Position numbers and translations under genes: made by a program | DNA from: Calliopum simillimum | Lineage: Eukaryota > Arthropoda > Insecta > Diptera > Lauxaniidae | Length of the DNA: 64,000 nucleotides | Direction: 5' to 3' | NCBI GenBank assembly: GCA_951812925.1 | Contig: OX638372.1 | Coordinates: 69,023,407 to 69,087,406 of the forward strand | The notes under the pieces: model-generated | Seen by the model: only the letters and a program-made list of their open reading frames with translations | Told to the model about the DNA's origin: nothing | Databases searched by the model: none | Shown: piece by piece, positions 1 to 11,068 of the stretch | Numbering within the stretch: position 1 is the first letter of the stretch | How the letters are laid out: every line of letters begins with the position of its first letter

Positions 1-250
1 GGCAAAATCTAGTTAGGTTGTTTTGTCAAAAGTTCACAGATATGAGTCTTTAAGCGGATTTAATCGCAAGCGAAAATGATCCCCAGAGTAGGTAAACGAC
101 TCCCCAAGATGATTTTGAAGCCAAAACATAAAGTACGCATTATTTTTTACATTTTTTCAAGAAAACAATTTGATGAAAAATTAAAGAATTTCCTTCCAAT
201 AATCAAAATAAAATAAAAAATTTATGTATGTGCCGACAAAGATATATATG
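1..250. repeat. Fragments of two interspersed repeats at the window edge
   Basis: Bases 13-45 (around TTGTTTTGTCAAAAGT and CACAGATATGAG) match the repeat arms at 31895-31925 and 32258-32285. Bases 62-120 (ATGATCCCCAGAGTAGG and GACTCCCCAAGATGA) match the sub-terminal part of the CCCAGC-type elements at 56230-56360 and 59170-59280. Both are partial and no termini are visible. The rest of the stretch is AT-rich without recognisable content. Confidence 0.5.
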
Positions 251-705
251 TTATGAAGTTTGTCATTTTTGCAAAGCTTACAATTGAAAGTAGGTTCCAC
301 CAAATCTGATTTAATTAGCCATACAACTACCAAAAAGCACAAAGAGAGGTCAAACTGCCTATCGGATGGTCAAATACCTATAGATTTACACAAGAAAAGT
401 AATATTAGTAAATTAAGTTATGCACAAATGTTAAAAACATGTGTGACGATTTTTTTGACGATTTATTTCCTATAAAATGACGATTTTTTGGGTAAAATTA
501 TGATTTTTTTTTATTAAACCTAATGCTAGCTACACACGAGGCAACGTTGCCAGAAATATCAAAAAATTTTGATATTTTTGGTTGACTGCATTTTTCACAG
601 CCATGTTGCTGCAACGGTTTCCTTGTGTCTAGCTAGCATAATGGCGATTTTCTTCCTTGTGGCAACGCTGGTACTACCGATCTTAGGTCATAAGATCATG
701 CGCAG
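251..705. other. Unassigned AT-rich sequence
   Basis: Only short chance open frames (about 60-70 codons) occur here. No recognisable coding sequence, RNA gene or terminal repeat was seen. Confidence 0.4.
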
Positions 706-1110
706 TAGGCCGGGTCAATTTGTTCGGGAAGCAAAAAATTGGCAAAGAGTATAGCAACAAAACAATCTACGAAAAATTCTAAAAAACTTTGCCCAGGAAA
801 CCGTGGGTCTAAAATCAATATCGAGCCGCCGTAAATTGCTTTGAAGTTTTGTGTACTACTTTAAAATACAATACAAAAAAAGAAAAAATTCAAACTTTTT
901 TTACTTGTTTCATATAAAATTATTCAAAGTATTTGAATTTTTGGTTTTTTTTTTATTGAATTTTAAAGTACTACATTAAAACTTTTACGCATTTTTCGGC
1001 GGCTCGATATTGATTTTTGTCCCATTGTTTCTTGGGCATAGTTTTTTAGAATTTATCGTAGATTCTTTTGCTGCTATACTCTTTGCCGCAAAAAAATTTG
1101 ACCCGGCCTA
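706..1110. mobile_element. Non-autonomous hairpin element with TIR TAGGCCGGGT, copy 1
   Basis: The 405-bp unit starts TAGGCCGGGTCAATTTGTTC and ends with the inverse, ACCCGGCCTA. The two halves are complementary over most of their length (CTTTGCCCAGGAAACC and TCGAGCCGCC on the left are answered near 1000-1060 on the right). A second copy lies at 39494-39907. No coding capacity. The outermost TA on both sides may be a duplicated TA target, which would suit a Tc1/mariner-type MITE, but no autonomous relative is present to confirm this. Confidence 0.8.
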
Positions 1111-1741
1111 ATGTACAGGGTGTTTTAATTAAAGCTGTTTTTTTTTTTTTTTTTTTAAAAAATTGATAAAATTGCTGGCATCCTTTATCCTCTACATATA
1201 ACTATAACGGTAAAATAGTAGGAAACATATTTTCGTACTTTCTAATATATATAATTATGATATGCATATTATACGATCATATCGAGCCCTATCCGCCAAA
1301 AACACGATTTCGGATTTTCGTTTTTTGATGAAAACCTATAATTCGTGTCCATACGCATCTTTTCTAAAAATTTCATAACTGTAAAAAGTACCGTTACGGA
1401 GTTATAGCGAAAGCAATTTAGACTTTCGAAGTGCAGTCGACGTCCAGTAATACGAATGCTCCGTATTACGAATGTCCAATGATACGAATGCAATATTTCT
1501 TCCACATGTGATTCTATAATATTAACAGCGGCAAATTTTACGGTTCTATAATACGAATGAAATTTTTTTCTTAGTAGGCTTTGCTCTTTTGCTAAGCATT
1601 AAATGCGTAGAATGCATGAAAGAATACGTGGGAAATGTTTCAGAATTTTTAGAACGATTTGAAATGCTTTTTTCTTAATATTTGGAGAAAAATTGTTGAA
1701 AAATTATAAAACGTTACGAAGAATCTGAAAAAAAAGTTTCA
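1111..1741. other. Unassigned AT-rich sequence with a T run and repeated TACGAATG motifs
   Basis: An 18-bp-scale T run lies at 1139-1156. Around 1440-1560 the motif ATACGAATG recurs several times (AATACGAATGCTCC, TTACGAATGTCC, GATACGAATGCAA, AATACGAATGAAA), suggesting a decayed short repeat. No coding sequence recognised. Confidence 0.4.
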
Positions 1742-1975
1742 GGGGCCTTACTCTGTAATGCGATGCGATAGGAAATGCGTTGCGAAAGCTAGATTCGATG
1801 CGAAAAATAGTTGCCACTCTGTAAATTTTTCGCATTGGGAGTAGCGTTGCCAACTATGTCTCACTGAAAACGCTACTCCCAATGCGAAAGATTTACAGAG
1901 TGACAATTATTTTTCGCATCGAATCTAGCTTTCGCAACGCATTTCCCATCGCATCGCATTACAGAGTAAGGCCCC
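1742..1975. mobile_element. 234-bp almost perfect hairpin MITE (GGGGCCTTACTCTG termini)
   Basis: The sequence starts GGGGCCTTACTCTGTAATGC and ends GCATTACAGAGTAAGGCCCC. The two arms stay complementary almost to a short central loop around 1850-1870 (CGCATTGGGAGTAGCG against CGCTACTCCCAATGCG). It is too short to code for anything. A clear target duplication could not be assigned. This is the most intact simple hairpin in the window. Confidence 0.85.
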
Positions 1976-2339
1976 AGTTTTTGAAAATCAATTTTGGTAA
2001 CGGTCACATCATGCTTTTTTAACTGGTACAATTGGCGTGTTTTACTTCAAATTTCTTCTTTCATTGGCAAAATTCATTAAGTATTTTTTTTTTTTTTTAA
2101 AGGAACTTAACAGTGTAGTATATTTAGCTCAATTTCCATATTTTACCCGTCAAATATTTTTTTGTTTTATATCAAAAGTATTAGTTAAAATGTGTAAATG
2201 GCTCGAAAATCACGTAAGCTCGTAATAGTTGTCCAAATTAATACGAACTTTGTCAGTCTTACGAGCTTTTGAGGCTTTTACACGCGTTTTCCGTTTCCGT
2301 ACCGTATTACTCAGAAAAAAATTCACAAATTTCCAATTT
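1976..2339. other. Unassigned AT-rich sequence
   Basis: Long A/T runs and chance open frames only; nothing recognisable. Confidence 0.4.
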
Positions 2340-2545
2340 TTCATACAATCTTTTTCGTAAACTGATGTTGGCCCATGTTGAGGCATTTACAACGATATAC
2401 TTTGCTTGTTGATCGGACTTCGAATGGCGGAGATATAACAAAAAAAAAAAAAACAATGTTTTTTTCCTTAAAATTCTTCCAATGTTAGCTTTCAAACTGG
2501 GGGGCGGTCATTCGAACTTTTTTTTTTGTGATACTAATGTCCATC
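2340..2545 (+). repeat. R2 interspersed repeat, copy 1
   Basis: This copy has the R2 landmarks in order: CATTTACAACGATATACTTT, TTGTTGATCGGAC, ATGGCGGAGATATAA, TTTCCTTAAAATTCTTCCAA, CAAACTGGGGGGCGG, CATTCGAAC and GTGATACTA. The same order is found at 5590-5790, at 57895-58120 (opposite strand), and at 58930-60605 where it is split by an insertion. The central tract has six G residues here. Confidence 0.75.
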
Positions 2546-3600
2546 TCAATTTTTTCAATTTCCCACCGCGTTGGACCGAGGGAGCAACAATAAGATTCCA
2601 TTTCCGGCGGAATTCGGAAACGAAATCAAAAAGAAACAGTAAGTGAACTCAAAATTCAAAAACCCTAAAAATCCAAAATCCTGAAGAAACCCCACCAAAA
2701 CCCAAAATCATGAGAAACCTAAAGTTCCATGACTATAAAAAAAACCTCAAACCAAATAAAAATCCCGAAATCAATCCCCAAAATTCCCGGAAAAACATCC
2801 CCACTACCCCAAATCCAAAGAATAGCACCCCCAATAACTAAGACCCCCATAGAAAAACTTCACCATACGGAAGAGGAAGAAAGCTGGTGTTCTTCAACGC
2901 ACCCGCCCAACCTGTGCCGCCAAAATAAAAAAAAAATGTCCCAGACAACATCCACATCCAAATCATCGCTGCATCTCCGAAAACCAAAAATCACCTGACG
3001 AGCCGAAACTTCATCCCTACCCCTCCAAAATGAAGTTACCAGATGTTCATGTCAACGTTATAATATCAAAATTAAAATTTTATTAAAAAAATTTAATTTT
3101 CCCTTACAGGCCACTACAAAAATTCAGGCATGGAATACCCGAACTTACGTACACGGATTCAGCTAATACTTTCTGAAATAAAATTCTAGCTTAAAATGTA
3201 AAGATTAATGTAAACATGATCATTAAAATATGAAAAATTAAAATGCGAAATATGAAATATAAAAATAAAATTTGAAGAAAAACTTACATACTTAAAATCA
3301 TATTAAAATAGAAATTTAAAGGTGAAATAAATATATGCACAAAAGAATAATTTGTTTAAAAAAACATCCAATAAAAAACGCAATGACCAAAAAAAAAAAA
3401 TTTAATTAAATTTTAAGAAAATTCCCAAAAAAACTTGGCACATTTATCATACATACCCCCTTAATATATGATATAGAAGATCATTTACATGCAAATAAGT
3501 CAAAAAAACCCCACTTCCGTCCTAACAAAGAGCGCTCGTATCAGTATGAAAAGGATTACAGAATTACAAAATAAATTCCCAAATGTCCCGCCAGTATTAA
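2546..3600. other. Unassigned A- and C-rich sequence
   Basis: An 89-codon open frame (2729-2998, plus strand) is rich in Lys, Pro, Ser and Thr and has no recognisable domain; it follows the A/C-rich composition and is probably fortuitous. The remainder is A-rich with many stops. Composition differs from the T-rich flanks, so this may be an unrecognised element. Confidence 0.35.
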
Positions 3601-3880
3601 TTAGGAATTCCCTGTACACGCAATAAGAACTTAAAATACATACATACATAAATAAAAAAAAAAATTAAACCCAAATGCAACAAAAATCTTGCTGCTGGTC
3701 AACGACCTCAAAAAGCATAAACTTCTATTCCCTTTTGAAATTAGGAATTCCCTGTACACGCAATAAGAACTTAAAATACATACATACATAAATAAAAAAA
3801 AAAATTAAACCCAAATGCAACAAAAATCTTGCTGCTGGTCAACGACCTCAAAAAGCATAAACTTCTATTCCCTTTTGAAA
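3601..3880. repeat. Perfect 140-bp tandem duplication
   Basis: Bases 3601-3740 and 3741-3880 are identical over all 140 positions, including an A run and the internal TACATACATACATA. The unit begins TTAGGAATTCCCTGTACACG and ends CCCTTTTGAAA. It is not palindromic and carries no open frame. Identity including homopolymers means either a recent duplication or an assembly error. Confidence 0.95.
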
Positions 3881-5559
3881 TTTCTCGCACGTACTCGCTG
3901 ATTCCCTGGTGATCAGTTTAAAAAAAACTCGTTACTTACTGTTCCCAAGTACAAGCCAAAATGGCTGCGTTCGGAAGACGCCGCTTATTTCGCACAGAAT
4001 TGAAAATGGCCGCGTTCACTCGCGGACTTTGCCCCCGAATTTAAATTTTTAAAAAGATGGAGGAAGTACTGCTACTGGATGTAATAAAATAAAATGGTGA
4101 TGGCACTTATCTCTTGCTACTTATCAGCTTCAGTGTAGCTTTTGCTGCGTCTTCACAGACTGTTTGAAGCTCTGTTTTTTCCTTCGCCAATCACCCAAAA
4201 CACAAAATACAAAAAAGTTACTGTAACCGGTCTGTACCAACAAAAATTTTAACAAACTTACATCAACTATCCGTAGCCTGACAGTTTTACTTCCACCTGC
4301 TAAAACTGCACGTTTGCGGACCTTCCTCGCAGTTTTAATTGATGAACACTCACAGCAAAACTCGGTGTGTTTAACAAAACTTTACGCACTATGAATTTGA
4401 ATTTGTTAAAATTTAAACTTTAAAAAGTCTAAAAAATTTTACCAAAAAATCACCTTGCATCACACAAAAAAAAAAAAACTCAAAAAAAAATAAAAAATTG
4501 GTTCTAAACACGGAGCCAGACAACTTGTTCATATGAACTTAACACTGTTAATAATATTATTCTGCGTTTTTGAACTACCATGAATGCTCATTGTTCCACA
4601 GCGAGGGAAAATTCACGAATCTTCAAATACATATAAAAAGACTTTTGTAAATTCCATATGACCAACCAACACAATTTACCACCCACCTACACTACCCCAG
4701 TTTATGCTAGTCTGAAAAAACCCACCATCCAAATACGTATATTTCCCACATATATTTTCTATTCGGGACATACACTTTTACGCACCCATACACTCCCACT
4801 CTAAGTTCCACTTTTCGTTCCACAAAATTTGAAACTGCCCCAAAAGCTTACTTTTTATAACATCCCTGGATTCTACTCGCTCTAAAATATGCCGAATGAC
4901 ACCTAAGAACACTTTTTTGACGTTTGTCTTATACATACAAAAAAACAACGATAAATAAAGTTTGCTTTTGCTAAAAAACTAAAATAAAAAATAAATTTTA
5001 ATAAAATAAAGCAAGGTACAATAACTTTACCCATGTTACAACAAAACTAGATGTACTAAACACGGAATCTACACAAAAATACATCCAACAAGAACACAAA
5101 AAACTACAGATCAAATGTGCAGACTGCCAGGCGTTGAAGTAGACTTGAAAAAAGACGAAATGTACAATGGTGATGTCTCGGTGTCAAGGTGCATGAATTT
5201 AAAAGACCAGACAAAAAAAATAAATAGACTCAAATTCTGCATTGCAGTGTATACCTAGAATATCCCCAGGTTTCTTTAATTAAAAACAAGTCCCCTTAGT
5301 TTTCGCCAACTGCCTAAGTATATAACTTGTCACATGTCAATCATTCAAGAGGATGAAAGTTTCATGTCCGGCGCGTGGTCTGGTTGTCACCACCCGCAAC
5401 AATTTTTATAAAAATTCACAGAGCTGTTCTAAGTGCTCAGTATAGAGACCTCATTATTAGTTTTGCGAAAAAACCTTTTTTTTTTTCAAGTGATGGGTAG
5501 TAGTGTCCAAGTAGTGTTTTTGCAAAAAATCGATGTCCCACCGTTTTGACAAAAATAAT
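3881..5559. other. Unassigned sequence
   Basis: I found no coding sequence with recognisable domains, no RNA gene and no terminal repeats. The stretch 3940-4030 contains a near-repeat (AAAATGGCTGCGTTC and AAAATGGCCGCGTTC) and is less AT-rich than its surroundings. It could be unique intergenic DNA or an old decayed element. Confidence 0.35.
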
Positions 5560-5790
5560 TTTTTTTAATTTAAGTTTTCGGATGAATGAAATGTAGCCCA
5601 TGTTAAGCCATTTACAACGATATACTTTGCTTGTTGATCGGACGTCAAATGGCGGAGATATAAACAAAACTGCATCGAATTTAGAGGCCGAAGTAAAAAA
5701 AATTTTTTTCCTTAAAATTCTTCCAATGTTAGCTATCAAACTGGGGGCGGTCATTCCAACTTTTTTTTTTGTGATACTATCTAATGTGGA
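5560..5790 (+). repeat. R2 interspersed repeat, copy 2
   Basis: It matches the R2 landmarks: CATTTACAACGATATACTTT, TTGTTGATCGGAC, AATGGCGGAGATATAA, GAATTTAGAGGCCGA, CTTAAAATTCTTCCAATG, CAAACTGGGGGCGG (five G) and GTGATACTATCTA. Short open frames on both strands are products of the repeat and are not conserved as protein. Confidence 0.75.
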
Positions 5791-5929
5791 TGTTCTGCTT
5801 ACTATTAATAAGTGATTCTTCCAAAAAACTAACTTGATATGAATTTCAGTTTCCTAAATTTGATGCACAAAATTGTGCAGCTGGTTTACGGTATGTTTTT
5901 TAGAAGCAATAAATCAATTTTATTTTTCT

Positions 5930-6568
5930 TTAAAAGTTTGGACGGACTTGAAAAGCAAAAACAAAGTTTCCCAAAACAAAACAGAGTTTCGTGCCACTGG
6001 TGGCGGTCCATTCAATCTGCACGCATTAAGCCCTCTAGAAGATGCGGTAATAGATTTGCTGCATTTTGATGAAAGTGTGAATCCACCAAGAGTAGAGTTT
6101 GGGTTGGATACTACTGAAAATCAAGAATAGCATTTCGAAATAGAGACCCTAGTGAAAGAAGACGAAGCGGAAATGGATGAATACCCAGTGGAAGAGCAAG
6201 TCTTTTGTGAGAGAAATACAAAAAAAAAAAAAAAAGAATGAGAAGTGTTACATCTGCCATCAATGCAGAGAAAATTAAAATGCTAAAAAAGCAAACCAAT
6301 GATTTGGAAATTTGCCATACAGCAATGATAGAAGAGGTAAAAGAGATTAGAAAAAGTATCTAAAGCGCTGAAATTTTAAGAAGAAAACAATATTTAGTTG
6401 AAAAAAAAGATTACATTGATACAAGAAAAACTTGCATTGAAAAAAGATAAGTTAGAACTATATAAAAAAGAAATTTTAAATAAACAAAATTTCAGAATGC
6501 AGCGACTGAAATTAAAAGTGCAACTATTAGATCAGCAAAAAGAAAATATTTCATGTATATTAAATTAA
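5930..6568 (+). pseudogene. MYB/SANT-like accessory protein of a Harbinger-type transposon, degenerate
   Basis: After a plausible splice acceptor (CTTTAAAAG, about 5934) the frame reads VWTDLKSKNKVSQNKTE and then RATGGGPFNLHALSP. The W-x-D-x-K segment followed by an xTGGGP motif is the hallmark of the MYB/SANT-like DNA-binding domain found in the second gene of animal Harbinger transposons. The tail is acidic and then Lys/Glu-rich and coiled-coil-like, ending KENISCILN with TAA at 6566-6568, but it needs several frame changes and passes through a stop at 6128-6130. The N-terminal exon is not recognisable, so the gene is 5'-truncated. A separate, better preserved relative lies at 10108-10985. 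Family placement is by motif only. Confidence 0.6.
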
Positions 6569-6583
6569 CTGCATATATGTATA

Positions 6584-7690
6584 TAGTCCGTGGGCCCGCG
6601 ATTAAAAAAAAATCATAAGCACACTGCCTGAGGCTTCGTGTATTTAATGCTTAGGTCGAGTCGGACAAATTTTGAGAGTGGGGAAGTATGGTGGTGGGGC
6701 GTTTACCATTGAAGCTATCACAAAGTCATGGATTTCAGGGCAGAAAAAAATTTTTGAACATAACCTAAGTTTTCATTTGAATCAAAAGATTTTTATATGT
6801 TAAAAGTATAAAACATGCAGTCGTACAAAAATTTTGGGGCGTTCGGGGCGATTTTTTCATATTTTTATCAAAATTTTGTATGGAAGCCCCCTTAAGGGGT
6901 GGATAAAAAGGGTTAGTACATTCGAAAAAAATGTTGATGACGACAAACTAATGGGGGTTGATGAACTCAACATCACAAAAAAATCAAACAACATATCGAT
7001 ACATCCAACGTAAAAGTTGGTAATTCGAAAATCGTAGTTTTTAGTTATGGTAATTTTTGTATTGTTTTTGTTAAAACAAGAAAACCAAAAACAAAAATTG
7101 AATAAATACTTTTGAAATCTGTAGTCCAAATAAAGATCTTTCGATTATTAAATCGTTGTCACTATTCCAAATTGATTTACAGAGATATTATCGATTTCAA
7201 CTTATAATTTGGATAAAAATTAATACATATGAGTTGTAACTCTAGTCACAACTTATGTTCTCTTTCAGCAACCAAATGTTCCATGAGAAAAGTTGGTAAC
7301 TTAACTTGCCAACTACCATTAAAAAATATTCTATGGACATTACGTTGATATGTAGGACTTACAACCACTGATTTTTAAAGAAAAATTAACTAATAACTTT
7401 GTAAGTTAAGTTACCAACGCAATTTATTTTTGTCCCGTGAATTAGTTATCAACTTAAGTTGCCAAGTTTTTGCATGGAGACCTCACTCAAATATACTTAG
7501 GTTGTAACTTCAAAAATGGCTCCCAGCCCTTCAAATTTCAAGCTAGAGGTACCAAAATTTGACACAAGATAGAGTCTAATACGCAGATTTCGAAAATCAT
7601 TGTCCCGTAAAAAGTTGGTAACTTGAGTTACAAACTTTTACGTTGGATGTATCGATATAAATATAAAAAGTTTTTGCCATAACTTCAAAT
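6584..7690 (+). repeat. P repeat, left copy (TIR TAGTCCGTGGGCCC), split by a nested element
   Basis: It starts TAGTCCGTGGGCCCGCG. The following landmarks (TTCGTGTATTTAATG, CGGACAAATTTTGAGAGTGG, GGAAGTATGGTGGTGG, AAGTCATGGATTTC, GGGGTTGATGAACTCAACAT) recur in inverse order on the opposite strand at about 13190-14071 and in part at 8900-9405. Bases 7002-7649 are a later insertion, after which P homology resumes briefly (AAAAAGTTTTTGCCATAAC). No coding capacity recognised. Confidence 0.7.
7002..7649. mobile_element. 648-bp TIR element flanked by 8-bp TATCGATA, hAT-like MITE
   Basis: The termini are CATCCAACGTAAAAGTT on the left and AACTTTTACGTTGGATG on the right. The octamer TATCGATA flanks both sides (6994-7001 and 7650-7657). 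An 8-bp duplication suggests hAT superfamily mobilisation, although this octamer is itself palindromic, so it could instead be part of the inverted repeat. The interior contains several GTTGGTAACTTAAC-like motifs and no long open frame. It interrupts the P repeat; the uninterrupted arrangement is seen near 13195-13245. Confidence 0.65.
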
Positions 7691-8890
7691 TGTTCTTTAA
7701 ATTAAATTATAATGAAACTTAAATTGAATAAATAAAAATTTTAATAAGTGAATTGCATAAATAAATATTTAAATATAAAATTACTTTTTACGAATTTTCT
7801 CTACATTATACAGTACAAATATGATACGATCGTATGAGCCATACCGGTAAAAATATTCGACCCATCATAATATACTTACATATATAACATCTTATATGGA
7901 GAATAATACATGAGAAATCAAAGAGAGAGGGAAATAATTTTGGAGCTAAACGCAAGGTCCCATATATAGCATCTTATGTGGACAATAATAAATAAGAAAT
8001 CAAAGAGAGTGTTTTCGTAAAACTTGTAGCTTAGGAGATATGTCAATTAAAGATATATAGCTGCGCACAAATGTGCGGAGTTACATAAATGTTGATTTTC
8101 AAAGTGCTATAATTCATTAACTAATTCGTACGAATAGTACTCTGACAGCATTCTATAGAAAATTTTTAGAGACATAAAATTGTGGAGTAATATTTTTATG
8201 CAGAAGTAACCGTAAGCGAGATATTTGTGTAAGAGTGATTTTTGCACATTTGACTTTGAATAACTTTTTATGCGAACGCAATTTTGCAATGGACCTTTCA
8301 GACTTTACTTTTTATGCATTTATAAAGATTATTCCGGTAAAAAAAATTCACTTAAAATTCTTTCGCAAAAAATTCCTAGTCCTAATAAAATTTTTTAAGA
8401 GCAAATCTACATTGTAATAATCGGGGAGGTTTTCACTGCAATGAAAATATATACTTTCTTTGGCAAAGTTTCTCCAAATTATCCAAAATTTATGATTTTT
8501 GCTGAGCCAGACCAGTTGAATTTCCTTCCATATAAATCGACCCATCTTTATGTTTATATATGTATATATATGGGACGTTCCATGTCAACTGGAAGCAAGA
8601 TAATTGAAGAAAACTTAAAAAAACCTGTTTTTATAGAATAACTTCTAAACTGTAAATTGTATGTGGACATACATTGTTTTGGATTTATAGAGCACGCATT
8701 TTTCTATAAACAATTGGTTCTATTTTTTTTTTGTGCGACTAATCGCTTATAAGTTATGCCAGTTTAAAAATCAGCATATTACCATGCACACTTATGTGAG
8801 TACGTTGCTTTCATAAATTACCAAGCTCTTCCCCTTTCAATAAGGATATATCCTACTATTTTACCGTTATATATTCAATTTTGCAAATAT
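7691..8890. other. Unassigned AT-rich sequence
   Basis: Only short chance open frames of 60-70 codons on both strands. CATATATAGCATCTTATGTGGA near 7962 resembles ACATATATAACATCTTATATGG near 7878, so 7870-8000 may hold two copies of a roughly 85-bp decayed repeat. Nothing else was recognised. Confidence 0.4.
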
Positions 8891-8899
8891 AAACTTATA

Positions 8900-9405
8900 T
8901 TTAATGTTTGCCAAAAAAAAAAAATAAATTTTTTGTCCGACTATTGTTATGCCTCAATATTTTTGTCCGACGAATACTTTTTTTATTACAGAATATAATT
9001 TTTTGTATCATGCTTCAGTGTCGGAAAGTTGTTTATAAATCCAAGGGGTGCCTGAAATCCTTAACTTCAGTGCGTCCGACAATAAACAGACCCCCCTAAA
9101 ATTGTCCGACAAAGTTACCACTTAATTTAGAATATTTTTATTGACCGATTCTGCAAAAATTGACTCTGTGGTAATACATTTTTTTGTGTCGTAACTTTGG
9201 CATATTCGGCGTGTCCGACTCGCCAAACGCCCCAAAACTTTTTTCCTGACGGAAATCCATGACTTTGTGATAGCTTCATCGGTAAACGCCACACCACCAT
9301 ATTTCCCCACTCTCAAAATTTGTCCGGCTAGACCTAAACATTAAATACACGAAGTCTCAGCAGTATGTTTATTTTTTTTTTTTTTGTACGCGGGCCCACG
9401 GTCTA
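8900..9405 (-). repeat. P repeat, second copy, ending GGGCCCACGGTCTA
   Basis: On the minus strand this copy starts TAGACCGTGGGCCCGCG (9405 downward) and follows the same order as 6584 onward: TGTTTAGGTCTAGC, GACAAATTTTGAGAGTGGGG, AAATATGGTGGTGTGG, AAGTCATGGATTTCCGTC. Upstream it also shares TCCAAGG, CTTAACTTCAGTGCGTCCGA and GGCGTGTCCGACT with 13715-13800. The translation here is a shadow of the repeat. Confidence 0.7.
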
Positions 9406-10107
9406 ATATACTTCGTTTTTGTTTTATCTTTTTTTATTTATTTCCACACGCCTGAAGACAATGTGATATTTATTTAATTTTAATACTTAACTTACTTTTA
9501 ATACTTACTAGTAATATTTAATTCAATGAATTATGTGATATATTTCAAAAATGAATTAAAAAAATTTAAAAACCATTTCCTTACTGTTTTATTTACTTAC
9601 AAATGCACAAAAACGACAGTGGACGTAAATGGGTAAAACATTGAAAATCAAAGATTTTCTAAAATTTCATTTCTAATGGCTATCCCTATGTCACTGCTTG
9701 CGATTATATTTTCAATGCTTATGTTCTGCCCATATCCATCGTTATTCAGTTATTGAGGATCCTCATATTCGGTAGGATCTTGAACATTGTAAGACTTATA
9801 AATATTCAGCCCAATTCTAAATAAATTTTTTTTAAGAGTTTTTTCTCTTCTCCCTTTTCACTTTTCTCTAATTCTAAACGAACTTTAAAAATTTGAAATT
9901 TTTTTTTGCGGAAAAAGTAGGCATCACAAATTTTAAAGAAAGTGAAAATTTAATTATGTATATTCAGTGAAAATTTTTTCGTGAATAATTTGTGAGGGAA
10001 AATATGTAAGTACATATACAAATTTTGCGATGAATAACAGAAAAACAATTAAAATGTTTCTATTTAGGTCAAAAACCACAAATTAACAAAAGCTTAAAGT
10101 GCTTTTA
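9406..10107. other. Mostly unassigned; possible Harbinger transposase C-terminus on the minus strand near 9640-9800
   Basis: The minus strand at about 9800-9640 reads GLNIYKSYNVQDPTEYED, a stop, then LNNDGYGQNISIENIIASSD and IGIAIRNEILENL followed by a stop. An Arg-Asn-Glu-Ile ending with a final Leu resembles the tails of Harbinger transposases, but no catalytic motif is attached, so this is weak. The remainder is A/T-rich with no signal. Confidence 0.25.
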
Positions 10108-10985
10108 AACTTGATGCAAGCTCATCCCGATGTTGCGCGAGGTTTCCAAAAGGGCATCAAAGAGGAACTTGCCAGATTTTGAGCAAGGCTGATGATGAGC
10201 TGAACTCGGCATGGCCACCATCAAAAAAAAAATTTCAGAATGGAAAAAGGTACTCATCAATAAATTAGAGTTTGTTGTTGTTGTTATAAAAGTGAAATAT
10301 AATTTTAGGTATGGGCTGACCAAAAAAATTTACGTGCGACATAAGGCGGCCGAAAACTTAAAAATTAGAAAAGGAACTGGTGGAGGCCCCAACGTGGAGT
10401 ATAAATTTTCAACGACTGAGCAAGATATCTATGACTTGATTGGAATGAAAGAGTCTGTTGAAGGCTTTTCGGCAAAATTTTTTGGATTGAACCAAAACAG
10501 TCTTCTCCAGAAGTAGAAGAAGATCTTTTCATCCAAACTACTTTTACAAATCTGGTTGAGGAAAATGAGGTGACTCCTGATCGGCCACCAGAAAATAAAA
10601 ATGTGCCAAAAAAGACACATAGAAAACGAACTTCAGGTCGCAATGAATTGCCAAATCACTCTGCTTCTGATGTTCTTAGGAAAGAAATGGCAATTCAAAG
10701 GGAAATGTGCGACACCATAAAGGCTGCAGTGGCAGATTTAAAAGATAACCAGGAAAATACGACAAAAATTTATCGCTCCGTTGACAGACTTTATGAACTC
10801 CAAAAAAAAAAAAACACTTTAAAAAAATGGAGGATTTAAAATCCAGTGAAGTAGATGAAATAAAGCGGCTCAACATAGAAATGGAAAAATTGAGGCTTAA
10901 AGAAGTAGAAAACGAAATTGAAAAAAATCGTCCGTTGCTGGAAATAGAAGATTTTAAATATAAAAAAACTAAGTTTAGTCATTAA
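10108..10985 (+). pseudogene. MYB/SANT-like accessory protein of a Harbinger-type transposon, frameshifted
   Basis: The protein is recognisable in pieces. Exon 1 reads LNLMQAHPDVARGF and, after a frame change, DDELNSAWPPSKKKF. A GT-AG intron (about 10250-10308, 59 bp) then separates EWKK from VWADQK. Exon 2 continues, after a one-base frame change in an A run near 10322, as YVRHKAAENLKIRKGTGGGP, the typical end of the MYB/SANT-like domain. A Ser/Thr-rich and acidic linker follows (TFTNLVEENEVTPDRPPENK), then a helical, coiled-coil-like tail (KEMAIQREMCDTIKAAVADL; RLNIEMEKLRLKEVENEIEK) ending at a TAA at 10983-10985. At least three frame breaks, most in homopolymers, make it a pseudogene. In Harbinger transposons this protein helps the transposase bind DNA and enter the nucleus; that role is known for the family and was not tested here. 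It converges with the transposase at 11069-12153. Confidence 0.75.
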
Positions 10986-11068
10986 TTTAAATGTAAAGTG
11001 TAGTTTTAACTAATATTTTCAAATAAATCAGTTTATGTTTTATTACGATTTTACTTTAAATGACTTTT

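Noticed and set aside
2729..2998. 89-codon Lys/Pro/Ser/Thr-rich frame considered as a retrotransposon gag or host protein
   Set aside because: No zinc knuckle or other motif, and its composition follows the local A/C-rich DNA.
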